Of a DNA stretch of 64,000 bases, positions 51,083 to 61,397 are shown piece by piece; position 1 is the first letter of the stretch, and every line of letters starts with the position of its first letter. This stretch comes from Brachycybe producta (taxonomy: Eukaryota > Arthropoda > Diplopoda > Playtdesmida > Andrognathidae). A model generated the notes under the pieces. That model did not search any database, was not told the origin of the DNA, and saw nothing but the letters and a program-made list of their open reading frames with translations. Location of the stretch: positions 6,008,479 to 6,072,478 of the forward strand of contig JAUPFP010000003.1 in the NCBI GenBank assembly GCA_036925085.1, read 5' to 3'. A program made the position numbers and the translations under genes.

Positions 51083-52653
51083 ATATTGTGATGGACCCTT
51101 CTCGACTTGATAGAATCTGCTATTTTTGTGTGCAGTTCGAGTTATTCTCTCGTTCTGAAAGTGATTGGCTAGGTCACTATTCTATCTGGTCCGGAAGGAC
51201 TAGGCCAATTTAATTCCTCTTACGTCCTCACTAGCCCTTACAACGACTTCTACAGCTTCGAGGATATTGTGTCGTCTGTATCCCATCAGGCTTGCACTTG
51301 ATTAATCACTTCTGTAGATCGGATGGACTGCTTTCCCTAGTAGAGTTCAGGTTTGCACCTTGTCGTCATCTTGGAGGTGATTCGAACTGATAAAACTCTG
51401 CTTAAAACACATTAAAATAAACGTACATACAAATTCAATTCAATAGAACACAGTACACCTGCAATCAGCTCAAGAGCATGTGGCAAAGGGGAAAATTCCC
51501 GATCACAAATGATTGTCATTTAGACATCCTCGTCAAATTGAAATCGTCCTAACACAGAACTATTTGCAGGAAAAGTGTTCCATAGTCTAAATACGTTTTG
51601 AAAAAAAGATCAAAAATATGCATCAGTTCTTGCTTGCAATTCTTTGATTGGCTTTAAATGGCCATGCCTACTTATATGAGAATTACTAGTGAGGATGCCA
51701 TCTAACAATGCAATGTTTTCTTCAGTTAATAGACGTTCAAGTAGGGCAAGGCTTTGCTTTGCTCTACAGTTTGTGAGTGATTCCCACTGTAGTTCATCTA
51801 TCATTAGGGTTACACAGTCAGAGAACGTGTATTTACTTTTAACAAATCTTGCAACTCTACACTGTACCTTTTCTATTTCATAAATTAAATTTACTCTATA
51901 TGGATTCCAGCTAGGTGAACAATATTCTAAAAGTGGTCTTACAAGAGCCAAATAACAAACTTTTTTTTACATTTTCTGTGCAGTTAATACTTTAATGTAT
52001 GCTGTATGCATGAACCATAGCCTACTATTGGCTTTGCTCACTGATTTAGTTATATGTTCCTTCCAAAGTAACTTTTTGGAAAGTGTTAAACCAAGGTATC
52101 AACATGTTCCAACGAAATACTCCCCATTACATAAACTGCCTCATGTACATGTATAGATTACACTTTCTGGAAACATACAAAACCTTGCATTTATTAATAT
52201 TCAATTGTAGATACCACTGAGAACACCACTTTTGACTAGGTTGAGATCTTTTTGGAGGGTCTCAACATCCCTATTATTTTGAATTTCCCTATATATCATA
52301 GCATCATCAGCAAACAGTCGGATTGAGCTGATAATATCATTAGGTAGGTTATTTATGAACAATAGGAAAAGAAGTGGACCAAGTATGCTACTTTGTGGAA
52401 CACCAGATCATCCAGATGTTACATTAGTCAAGTCTGAGACAACACCATCAATTTGGACCCGTTGTTGTCTACTAGTTAGAAAAGTGGATATCCATGAGAT
52501 TACTCAGAATCATGCCGAAATTGGGCATAGAATCTCTGCATGAAATATTACTTTAAAAATTACTTGAAAATATGAAAAATACAACTTTTTATAACGAAAT
52601 ATTAATTGGCAGATTGTGAGGGCACTTTTGTAATATAATAATAATATAATAAT
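51083..52653. other. AT-rich spacer between the two Gypsy elements
   Basis: Bases 51083-51419 show nothing recognisable. Bases 51420-52545 are a LINE fragment, listed separately. Bases 52546-52653 are AT-rich host-like sequence up to the LTR of element 2. Confidence 0.6.
51420..52545 (-). pseudogene. LINE reverse-transcriptase 3' part
   Basis: On the minus strand: SGVPQSSILGPLLFLLFINN (near 52350-52405), IISSIRLFADDAMIYREIQ with the FADD site (near 52280-52335), then the C-terminal block LVRPLLEYCSPSWNPY and KVQCRVARFVKS (51951-51850). These are the order and motifs of a non-LTR retrotransposon (CR1/Jockey-like). The frame is broken between 51952 and 52260. The sequence beyond the stop (51440-51615) recurs at 430-660. 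Confidence 0.85.
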
Positions 52654-53462
52654 TGTGTGGCAACCTGGTCTGCTCCAATTTTAATTTTGATGGAGCAGAC
52701 GAATTTCCCTATGGTGGTCTGCCTGACAGCTACAGTAGGCTGTTGGGTCGGACGCCATTTTGGTGCCAGCAGACCTCTCACCATGAAGTCTATGGGTGAG
52801 AGGTCAGAAGTGACCTCTGTCCCCTCCAGGTGGAGTTGCCTGGAGGTTTCCTGTGGCCTAGTCAACCACAGGATCTGGGCAGTGGGTTGTAGGATTGACA
52901 AGAGACTAGACCTGTGGGTGGAGGTCAGGTAGACCTCCACTGTCCAGCATCTGGATTCATCTTTTGTTTGTGCCTTTGGCCTGTTGGCTTTTGTGCCTTT
53001 TTGTATATATTTATGGGGGCTTGGCTGGATAAGGTATCCAGCCAAGTTGTGTAAATATCACTGCCATCTTTATCATCAATCGTCGTAAGTGTTAATAAAT
53101 ACACTTTTATTTAATCATCACTTGCGTGTGTTGTGTCTATTTCTTGGGGAGTTACCGCGAGGGGGGGTGGGTTTCTGGTTTGGGGAAACGCCACCGTCTT
53201 TTTCCGTCCTCTTTCGGCCGGAACTCGTGTCGGCTCGCGGTAGAACCGGTGTTCTACCGCGATATTCTCGGCGTGGCGGCGTGGTCTTTCGTCGTGTTCA
53301 TCGGGCGTGGCTCCTGGAGCCGACACCACTCAAGGAGCACCGTGCGGGAGACGGCTACGGGTACGGTCCCGTCCCCGTAAGGAGCCGGTTAAGCGGTAAG
53401 TTTTACGTCCTTTTTGGGGTGAACTTACTGGGGTTATTGTGACGGTCCGGCGGGACGTTACA
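52654..53462 (+). repeat. Element 2, 5' LTR
   Basis: Begins TGTGTGGCAACC and ends GGGACGTTACA, followed by the same ATTGGTGGAGGCGCCGGGTA as element 1. Hairpin CTTGGCTGGATA-AGG-TATCCAGCCAAG at 53020-53046, AATAAA at 53094-53099, splice-donor-like AAGCG|GTAAGT at 53396. The start is inferred by alignment with element 1. Confidence 0.8.
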
Positions 53463-53464
53463 AT

Positions 53465-53482
53465 TGGTGGAGGCGCCGGGTA
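53465..53482 (+). other. Primer-binding region, element 2
   Basis: TGGTGGAGGCGCCGGGTA, identical to element 1, two bases after the LTR. Confidence 0.7.
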
Positions 53483-53500
53483 CCTGTACCCCGCCTCTCG

Positions 53501-54016
53501 CACGGTGATTTACCGTGTATTCGACCGTTAAGTCGGTCGAATCACCGTGCGGTGCGAGTACGCCACTGGGCGCGGACTTTGGTCCGTGGGACAGCGGCGG
53601 AAACTACCGTTTCACCGTTAATTTACCGTCGTTTACTGTGCGGGACGGACTCTGGTCCGTTGTACCGTGGTTAACGGTAAATTTACCGTCGGTTACCGTA
53701 TTGGTACCGTCGAATTACCGTGGGGCACGGACTACGGTCCGTGGTACCGTGGTTTTCGGTGGTGTACGGTATTTTACCGCAAGTACACCGTGGTGTACGG
53801 ACTTTTGTCCGTTGGTCCACGGTAGAAAGTGGTAAAAGGTCATTTACCGTGAAGTACACCACGAGAGACGGACTTTTGTCCGTTATACCGCGGTAGAAAC
53901 CGGTAAAGGTAAACTCTGACCGTTCCTTACCGTGGGACACGGACTTTTGTCCGTGATACTGCGGTTTTGCACGGTTCCATCCGTTCGTAACGGTATTTTA
54001 CGGACTTTTGTCCGTG
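53501..54016 (+). repeat. Leader hairpin array, element 2
   Basis: Hairpins start at about 53501, 53571, 53645, 53726, 53796, 53868, 53938 and 53999. Most are CGGACTTTTGTCCG; variants such as CACGGACTACGGTCCGTG keep pairing. Spacing is ~70-81 bases with a last step of ~61, as in element 1 (~62). Confidence 0.88.
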
Positions 54017-54092
54017 AGATTACCGTTTTCGACGGTGGAAACCCGAGATCTGGTGGCTTTGTCCAGATTTTACCGTTCGTTTACGGTGAAAA

Positions 54093-55780
54093 ATGGAGTC
54101 AGCCCCAAAAGTACCGACGGGAGGTCGCGAACTTGGAGCAGATGCGGGGGTAGGCGGGGATCTCCCGGAGGAATGGGTCACGGTGCGGAAACGCCGCCGT
54201 GACATCCGTCCGGGAGAATACCCGTTAGAAGACAGTGGGTCCGACGGTGATCTCACCGGGGAGGACGAGCAGCCACGGCCGCTTGTCCAAGTTTCCACCG
54301 TCGCCCGTCCGGTTGGACGTGGCGATCAGCCCTGTAGTCACATGGTGGAAATCCCGGACGAGACTGCACGTGAGGGCCGGGCCTGTTTGGCTGGGCTATC
54401 CGAGCAGCAACTCGTTGAGATTGCTTACGGGATAGATGTCCTTCGGTTGGAAGGACGACTGTCCCGGTCGTCAGTTGAGCCGAGGGTGGCACCTCGGTTC
54501 TCACTGTCGCCCGTGCGTGAGGGCGCACGGGGAAGGAACCACCGGTACTTCCCCGGTTGGTACCTCCGCGGGTAGCACCCAGGCCGTCTCCTCGGGGACT
54601 TGGCCGGGGAGCCCCGGCTGTACCCGGACAGCAGCCGAGGGTTCAGATGATGATCCCCTCGGAAGCTGAGTCGGAGTCTGACGTTTCGGGGAACCGGAGC
54701 AGGCAACCTCGCAGGGTTAGCGCCGCTGCTTGGACGCCCGCTCCAGCAGTTCCAGCGGAGGTTCAGGCGTTCGGGTTCTTTAACCCGGTCTACTCTTTTG
54801 CTCGTTACGACGGCAGAGAGGACTTGATGCCTTTTCTCCGCAAGTTCGAAGCGAAAGCCCGAGCTCAGCGCTGGACGGACGAGTCCCGATGCAGTTTCTT
54901 TACGTTTCTGCTGGACGGTCCGGCGGAGGAGTATTACGCCACGTTGGTGGAAACTCTTCCAGACCTGACCTGGACTGAGCTGAAGGACGCTATGCATAGC
55001 CGTTTCAGCACAAGTAACCAGGCTCGCCTCTGTTTCGGTGAATTTGAGTCAATGAGACAGGGGGCTACCGAGTCTGTACAGGCATTCTACTGGCGGTTCT
55101 TGGAACTGTCCGACCGAGTGTCTCCGGGCGAAGACGAGAGCTGTCGGCTCATTCGCTTCAAACGGAAACTCCAGACGGCCATCACTGATCAGTTGATCGG
55201 TTGCAAGGCCGGTACGGTGGAGGCATATGCCCAAAAGGCACGGCTGGTTGAAGCCGATTTGCTTCTAGTAGGTAAATTACCTACCCGTACAAGAGGGGTT
55301 CCCCAGGACCGGGCTAACGCTCCGTCCTCCGGAACCACGGCTAGCTCTGGGAGCGCTGCCAAGGCGTCATCTTCAAGCCAAACGGGTGCGAAGGCTGCTG
55401 CACCGTCCAAGCCGGACAAAGCAGGAGCCAAGACCGGAGGCAAGAAGAAGAAGCAGGCGGGCTCTGGCGGAGGTCAGCCGGCGGCAACGCCTCGTAGTAC
55501 GGACCGTACGGGAGATTCACTCCAGCGACTAGGTCCTTGTTTCGGGTGTAACCAGATGGGTCACCTGAGGAAGGATTGTCCGAAGGCTGCGGCCAAAGGA
55601 CAAGTTGCCAGAGTGGTACCTGACGAGAGTCAGGGCCTCCAGCCAACCGCTGGCGTTGCGCCAGTTTGGCTGGAGGGTCGTAAGTACCTGGCCACCGTTC
55701 ACAATGGCCAGTTCTACTATCAACTCGTGGAGGACGAGGAGAGATCCTCGTTAAACCGCCGCCGGTCGCCACCGAACTGA
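54093..55780 (+). pseudogene. gag: Element 2 Gag, frameshifted
   Basis: It starts at ATG 54093 and runs open to 54575; the capsid-like part continues in another frame to the stop at 55780 (FGFFNPVYSFARYDGRED, FLRKFEAKARAQRW). The shift is near 54530, by comparison with element 1. The single zinc knuckle CFGCNQMGHLRKDC is intact. The GTTAAAC heptamer is kept at 55750-55756. About 20 codons either side of the break cannot be aligned with confidence. Confidence 0.85.
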
Positions 55781-55795
55781 GTGGTGTGCGACCGG
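55750..55795 (+). promoter_or_regulatory. -1 ribosomal frameshift signal, element 2
   Basis: GTTAAAC in the gag frame, five bases, then CCGGTCGC (55762-55769) pairing with GCGACCGG (55788-55795) and CCAC-side bases 55770-55773 pairing with 55783-55786. The gag stop lies in the loop, as in element 1. The -1 frame then meets TAA at 55804. Confidence 0.7.
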
Positions 55796-55872
55796 TAAAG
55801 CTTTAAAGCTCAGGTGCCTGTCACGGCCTGAGCTCTGAACGAGGGACGTACCTCCGGGCGGTCTCCAAATAT

Positions 55873-58800
55873 GTGGATGTCCTGCGGAAGGCAGGGGTGC
55901 CTCTGGCGAGGTCTGCGGACCCAGAAATTACCCAGTGGGTATTTCCATCGCCATGCTCCACATTGGAGGCCGTGTGCAGCCAGCTGGATCGCTGGTTTGC
56001 CCCCTCACCCTATATGCCTAGTGGTGAGGTGCTGGATCGTGCGATCATCGAGCAGGCGGGAGGAGTTGGTGTGCCCATACCTCCTGTTGTGCCTGGGGAG
56101 TCTCTAGTTTGTGAGACTGAGCCCCAGTCTTCTGCACGTCTGGGATTACCGTCCGGTGTGGACGGTAAGGTGGACGGGAGGCAGAAGATCGATGGTGGGA
56201 GCCCGCGGGTTCCCATCCCTGAGCTTCAGAGCCGGGCCTACGACGTAGGTTCACCGAGGGTGTGGGTGTCGATAGGCGATCGTCTGTTGGAGATGATCGT
56301 AGACACCGGGGCCGACGTGTCGGTCCTAAGCATTACGGCGGCACGAGTGATGGAGTTGCTGATAGAGGAACTGGCGGTTCCTTCATTCCTTCTTGGAATG
56401 GGTGGGCACTCCATTGAGGTAGTAGGGGTCACTAATGTGGAATTGACCATCCACAAGAAAACCATCAAGGTGCCTCTCCTTTTGGTGAAAGGAGAGGGCG
56501 AAGCGTTGCTGGGCGTTGATCACGCCTCACGCTTCGGCTTGATGGTTGATATCGTGCACCGGAAGGTTTACTTCCGGGAGGATGTCTGGACTGCACATCC
56601 AGACGCCCTCCAAGCTGTATTCACCGATCGAGCGCTTGCAGAACCTAGGGAGGTGGAAGCAATTCCATCGCCGATACCAGGGGCTTTGCCTCAGGGACGG
56701 CAACTCCCAGTGGATCCGCCTGCACTCGAGCCGGTTGACGGGTGGGTGAACGTTGTTTCACCAGAGCTGCCCGAGACCAGAACCTCTATCGGGCGCGGAG
56801 AAGTTTGTTCTCTGCGACTGAGAGAGAATGTCTGGCTACCAGCCCACGTACGACGTGTCGTATCCGTGACGTTGGTAGAGCATGCCGGCCCTGGCCAGCT
56901 GCTTCTCGTGGAGCCGCACCGGAAAGCCTTAGGTGGACGTGGTGTGTTGGCCGTAGCAGGTATCGCTGCAGCTAACCGGCTTGGCACGTACGATATATGG
57001 CTTGAGAACGTGGGAGAGGCACCTATTGCCCTGGAAACAGGAGAGGGTGTAGCCACGGCTCAAGCTGTGGAGGCTGCCATTGTGGTAGGGCTGGAAGAGC
57101 CGTCTGAGTTGAGAGGGGGAGACCCCACTCAGACGACGGTTCGACCAGGGAAGTCCTCGTCTAAGTTGAGAGGGGCGTCCGGAAACGGACGCCAAGTGCT
57201 CAATGTGGCGACGGCTCCCACCCTCGAAGAATGTCTTAAGATTGGTGACAATCTGAAGCCTAAAGAGGCGAGACAGCTTCGAGAGTTCCTGCTGGCACGC
57301 CGGGATCATTTCGCGTTCGACTTCACAGAGTTGGGTGAAACCTCTCTGGTCGAACATACGATCGATACCGGTGGGCAACCTCCGGTGCGTGAAGGATTGC
57401 GTCGAACCGCTCCAGCGGCCAGAGCAGTCGAGAAAGAAGAGGTGGCGAAGATGTTGGATGCAGGGGTTATCCAACCTTCGCGTAGTCCCTACGCGAGCCC
57501 TATCCTGCTTGTCCGCAAGAAGGATGGTGGTTTTCGTTTTTGCGTGGACTACCGGAAACTGAATGCCCAGACTAAGCTGGATCAGTATCTGTTGCCTCGC
57601 ATCAATGATGCGCTCGACTCATTGGCCGGTGCGAAGTTCTTCGCTACCTTGGACCTGGCTAGTGGTTACTGGCAGGTTCGGATGGCTGAGCCAGACGTTG
57701 AGAAAACGGCATTCATTTGCTCTCAAGGTCTGTTTGAGTTCCGGAAAATGCCTTTCGGACTCTGTAATGCTCCAGCCACCATGCAGAGAGCGCTAGACCT
57801 CTTATTGGCAGGACATAAGTGGGAGACTTGTCTGGTGTACCTGGACGATATTATCGTCTTTGGGAACACTTTCGAGCAGTTTCTCGAGAGACTCTCCACT
57901 GTCCTTGGACTGTTACGAGGGGCGGAGCTGAAACTCCAGCCGAAGAAATGTTTCTTTGGCTTTAACAAAGTACGTTATCTCGGGCACGTAGTAAGTGCCG
58001 AGGGAGTTGCTCCGGACCCGGATCTCGTGCGGGCAGTCCAGGAGTTTGATGTCCCGACGACAGTGACAGGCGTCCGCAGTTTTCTCGGACTTGCCGGTTA
58101 CTATCGAAGGTTCATCAAGGACTTCGCCAAGGTGGCTAGGCCTTTGCACGATCTGACGAAGAAGGATGCGTCCTTCGAGTGGTCGGATCAGTGCAAACTA
58201 GCGTTTGCTCGGTTAAAGGCATTTTTAACCGAAGCGCCGGTACTCACCATGTACGATCCGCGTGGTGAGGTAATTATCCATACCGACGCTAGTGGGTACG
58301 GCTTGGGAGTCGTAGTCTACCAGAAGTTACCGGAGGACAGTGTTCCCCGTGTTCTGGCCTACGCAAGCCGACTCATGAAAGGAGCGGAAACACGGTATTC
58401 GGTCACCGAGCAGGAGTGCTTGGCGGTCATGTTTGCCGTGGGTAAATTCCGTCCTTACCTCTTTAACCGGGAGTTTGTGATCGTGACAGATCACCATGCT
58501 CTTTGCTATCTGCAGACAGCCAAAAACCTGCAAGGCAGGTTGGGGCGTTGGCAGATGCAGCTTCAAGAGTACCGGTTTAAGGTTCAGTATAGGAAGGGAA
58601 CACTGCACGTGGATGCCGACGCTTTGAGTCGGTATCCTGTTCGTGATATGGCGGACCTTTCCTTACCTGAATACGTCGAAGCCGACGTAGGTGAGGTTAT
58701 TTACCACGTCCGTTCCGAGGTGGATTGGGTCAAGGAGCAAGAGGCCGATGGCTGGTGCTCCAAAGTGAAGAGTGAAATCTTCCGTGACCCCAACTCGAAC

Positions 58801-60147
58801 CTCCGGTTCAAGTTCGTGGTGGCAGATGACTTGTTGTTTGCCATCAGATCCATCCAGGATCGGTTGAGAACTGTTCTGGTAGTTCCGAAGTCATGCAGGG
58901 CTTTCTGTCTAAGGAAGCTACATGACATTCCCGAAGCTGGTCACTTCGGGATGTTTAAGACCTACCAGAGACTGCGCTCACGCTTCTACTGGATCGGTAT
59001 GAAGCGGGACACTGCCAAATATGTTAAGTCATGTTCGGTGTGTCAGAGAGCGCGACAGTTCGCTCGAAGTCAGGGATTTCTCCAACCGATTGTGCCGGAG
59101 TACTCAGTTGATACCTGGGGAATGGACTTCGTTGGACCGTTTCCTGCCTCCGTGGGTGGAGTCACCTATGTACTAATCATGGTTGACTATTTCACCCGGT
59201 ACGGTGTGGCAAGGGCGGTACGAAGGGCCACGGCCGCCTGTGTGGTGAAATTCCTGAAGGACGAGATCCTTTCGGTGTATGGCACACCGAAAGCTCTTGT
59301 CTCGGATCGTGGGTCCCAGTTCTCCAGCAAAGTCCTGCTGAAGTTCCGGGAGCGCTATAATATAGCGCATCACTTCACGACGGCGTACCATCCGCAAGCT
59401 AATGGGCTTACGGAGCGTACGAATAAAACCGTAATGGAAACCATCAAGCGGTACCTTGATCCCCTCAAGGAACAGCGTGATTGGTGGGACAAATTACGGC
59501 CCGCCGTGTGGGCTTATAACACAGCTGTCCAGGAGAGTACGCAAGTCTCTCCGTATCAGTTGTTGTTTGGCCGTGAGCCGCGGATGGAGATTGATAACCT
59601 CCTTCCGAACGGTCCAGTCCGCGACTTGCCTGACCAGCAAGCCGTGGAAGAGCAGGCTCGTCAACGTTTGGCGGCTGCTCAGAAAAGGCAAAAGGAGCGG
59701 TATGACGCTGGCCGTGTGGAGCCTCCTCTTTATCAGCCTGGAGATCAGGTGTGGATAAGAGATCAGGCTGGGAAGCTCGGCCAGGCAAAGAAATGGAACT
59801 TGGCGTATAAAGCTGAGAGGGGTACGGTGGTCGCACGGTATTCTGACCTAGTCTACGAGATAGAATTCGTAGACGGGTATGGTCGGAAGGTGCGCGACCG
59901 GTTTCATGTAGATAACCTGAAGCCGTATATACCCACCTGCACTGTGAGAGAGGAAGATGGACTTGGTGTCTCTGAAACCTCCTCCGATGCAGACAGCGAT
60001 GCCACGGAGGCTTCGGCGCGGAGTGAAGTGACTCCGGCGCTAAAGCCACCGGCCATTCCTTCGCAGGAGTCTACCGACTCCGAGGGAAATGACCCCCACC
60101 TCCTAGGTATAATCTCCGTCCGCGGAGACCGAGGGTGTTTGAGGTGA
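55873..60147 (+). CDS. pol: Element 2 Pol (protease, RT, RNase H, integrase)
   Basis: 1424 codons from the first ATG; the frame itself opens after the TAA at 55804. Protease DTG at residues 144-146, continuous here with reverse transcriptase (YLDD at 656-659), RNase H (HTDASG), the integrase zinc motif and D1085, D1145, E1181, the same spacing as element 1, then FHVDNLKPYIP. The last ~17 residues to the TGA are out of frame relative to element 1, showing a frameshift near 60090-60105; the matching frame continues as 60135-61019. Confidence 0.88.
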   Translation: MDVLRKAGVPLARSADPEITQWVFPSPCSTLEAVCSQLDRWFAPSPYMPSGEVLDRAIIEQAGGVGVPIPPVVPGESLVCETEPQSSARLGLPSGVDGKVDGRQKIDGGSPRVPIPELQSRAYDVGSPRVWVSIGDRLLEMIVDTGADVSVLSITAARVMELLIEELAVPSFLLGMGGHSIEVVGVTNVELTIHKKTIKVPLLLVKGEGEALLGVDHASRFGLMVDIVHRKVYFREDVWTAHPDALQAVFTDRALAEPREVEAIPSPIPGALPQGRQLPVDPPALEPVDGWVNVVSPELPETRTSIGRGEVCSLRLRENVWLPAHVRRVVSVTLVEHAGPGQLLLVEPHRKALGGRGVLAVAGIAAANRLGTYDIWLENVGEAPIALETGEGVATAQAVEAAIVVGLEEPSELRGGDPTQTTVRPGKSSSKLRGASGNGRQVLNVATAPTLEECLKIGDNLKPKEARQLREFLLARRDHFAFDFTELGETSLVEHTIDTGGQPPVREGLRRTAPAARAVEKEEVAKMLDAGVIQPSRSPYASPILLVRKKDGGFRFCVDYRKLNAQTKLDQYLLPRINDALDSLAGAKFFATLDLASGYWQVRMAEPDVEKTAFICSQGLFEFRKMPFGLCNAPATMQRALDLLLAGHKWETCLVYLDDIIVFGNTFEQFLERLSTVLGLLRGAELKLQPKKCFFGFNKVRYLGHVVSAEGVAPDPDLVRAVQEFDVPTTVTGVRSFLGLAGYYRRFIKDFAKVARPLHDLTKKDASFEWSDQCKLAFARLKAFLTEAPVLTMYDPRGEVIIHTDASGYGLGVVVYQKLPEDSVPRVLAYASRLMKGAETRYSVTEQECLAVMFAVGKFRPYLFNREFVIVTDHHALCYLQTAKNLQGRLGRWQMQLQEYRFKVQYRKGTLHVDADALSRYPVRDMADLSLPEYVEADVGEVIYHVRSEVDWVKEQEADGWCSKVKSEIFRDPNSNLRFKFVVADDLLFAIRSIQDRLRTVLVVPKSCRAFCLRKLHDIPEAGHFGMFKTYQRLRSRFYWIGMKRDTAKYVKSCSVCQRARQFARSQGFLQPIVPEYSVDTWGMDFVGPFPASVGGVTYVLIMVDYFTRYGVARAVRRATAACVVKFLKDEILSVYGTPKALVSDRGSQFSSKVLLKFRERYNIAHHFTTAYHPQANGLTERTNKTVMETIKRYLDPLKEQRDWWDKLRPAVWAYNTAVQESTQVSPYQLLFGREPRMEIDNLLPNGPVRDLPDQQAVEEQARQRLAAAQKRQKERYDAGRVEPPLYQPGDQVWIRDQAGKLGQAKKWNLAYKAERGTVVARYSDLVYEIEFVDGYGRKVRDRFHVDNLKPYIPTCTVREEDGLGVSETSSDADSDATEASARSEVTPALKPPAIPSQESTDSEGNDPHLLGIISVRGDRGCLR

Positions 60148-61019
60148 GTGGGTACGACCCTTGGATAGGGAGTATCCGGTTGTGGGGTACCCTGTGGGTG
60201 CCCCTACCGTGGTGGGGTAGAGCCGGCAGTCCGCTACTGTGGGCGGACGGCTGGGAGAGGAGGCGGCCGGACATTGCGGTGTTTGGGGCCAGCTACGGTT
60301 TCGGTAGAAACCCAGGGCGGCCCATCCCCAGGTGTCTGGTCCAAGGCCCGACGAAATCGGTCCGTGGACGGAGAAATCCGTCCGTGAAAACCTCCATGAA
60401 GGCTCCCATAACCGTCAATATAAGAGAATTGACGGTAAATGTCTCTTCCCACCAGTTCCAGTCTTGGTGTAGGAGAATTCACCGTGTATCTGCCCCTAAA
60501 AAGGCAGACGACGGTGAAATCTCCATGGTGACCATGCAGGAGGTGGCTGATGATGTTTTAGCCGCTACTGCACGGCCATTAGCCGCTAAGACGGTGAATT
60601 TGGTGGCTAGGCGCCATTTTGTTTGCAAATTAAACAAACAAAAAATGCCGGCACCACGTGTGAAAAGAAAAACACGTTTTCACCATCAAAGAGGCCGCCA
60701 AGAGCTGGAAATAGAGGGCAACATTGAAAAAGTAAGTCCCTCTAAGGGAATTTCCTTCTCCTGCCTGTTGGCAGTTCTCTTTTATATGTTAACGGTGTGT
60801 TTTACGGTCATTGACCGTATACACACGTGGTGGGTGTGGTTTCGCCGCCATGACTGTTGTCATGGTGGCCAAGCCACTATGGAAAGCACTTTTCCGGCGG
60901 GTTCAGCCCGTCCGAGCGCCGTTTCGTTTGGGAAGGCCCAAGTTCGACGGTGTTTGGACGGTAGAAGCCCGCCAGGGAGTGGTTTTCCACCGATCGAAGG
61001 CGGTGAAACACGGTTTTGA
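60135..61019 (+). CDS. Element 2 post-integrase region
   Basis: It continues the element 1 reading after the pol frameshift. It shares DDGEISMVT (DDGRISMVT in element 1), a Lys/Arg-rich stretch and GISFSCLLAVLFY, followed by VIDR. A phase-0 GTAAGT at 60732 sits exactly where element 1 has one. The frame ends in the hairpin-rich part. Function unknown. Confidence 0.6.
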   Translation: MFEVSGYDPWIGSIRLWGTLWVPLPWWGRAGSPLLWADGWERRRPDIAVFGASYGFGRNPGRPIPRCLVQGPTKSVRGRRNPSVKTSMKAPITVNIRELTVNVSSHQFQSWCRRIHRVSAPKKADDGEISMVTMQEVADDVLAATARPLAAKTVNLVARRHFVCKLNKQKMPAPRVKRKTRFHHQRGRQELEIEGNIEKVSPSKGISFSCLLAVLFYMLTVCFTVIDRIHTWWVWFRRHDCCHGGQATMESTFPAGSARPSAVSFGKAQVRRCLDGRSPPGSGFPPIEGGETRF

Positions 61020-61345
61020 CCGTGAATTGCCGACTTTGGACGGTGAAAACGGCATTTTGCACGGTAGAAGTCCGTGCAATGCCCTTTCCAACCGTCGGAA
61101 CTCGGTGAGAGGGTGTTCTCACCGTCCGAAGGTGGTTAGCCATGGTTTTTACCGTGGTTTACCGACTTTGGACGGTGGAAACCGCGATTCGCACGGTGAA
61201 ATCCCGTGGAATACCCTTTCTACCGGTTCCGAAAGGGGGAAAAGATGTTTTCACCGTACGAAGGCGGTAAAACACGGTTTTGACCGTGAATTACCGACTT
61301 TGGACGGTGAAAACGAGAATTCTCACGGTAAAAGGCCGTGGAGTT
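60855..61345 (+). repeat. Second hairpin-rich segment, element 2
   Basis: Repeated TTTGGACGGTGAAAACG, AAACACGGTTTTGACCGTGA and GCACGGTAGAAGTCCGTGC words. It corresponds to 46620-47200 of element 1. Not open in one frame here. Confidence 0.7.
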
Positions 61346-61397
61346 CACATTTCCATGGTAAAACCTGGTTTTTAATGGTTCTCTCCCTATTTACTAG

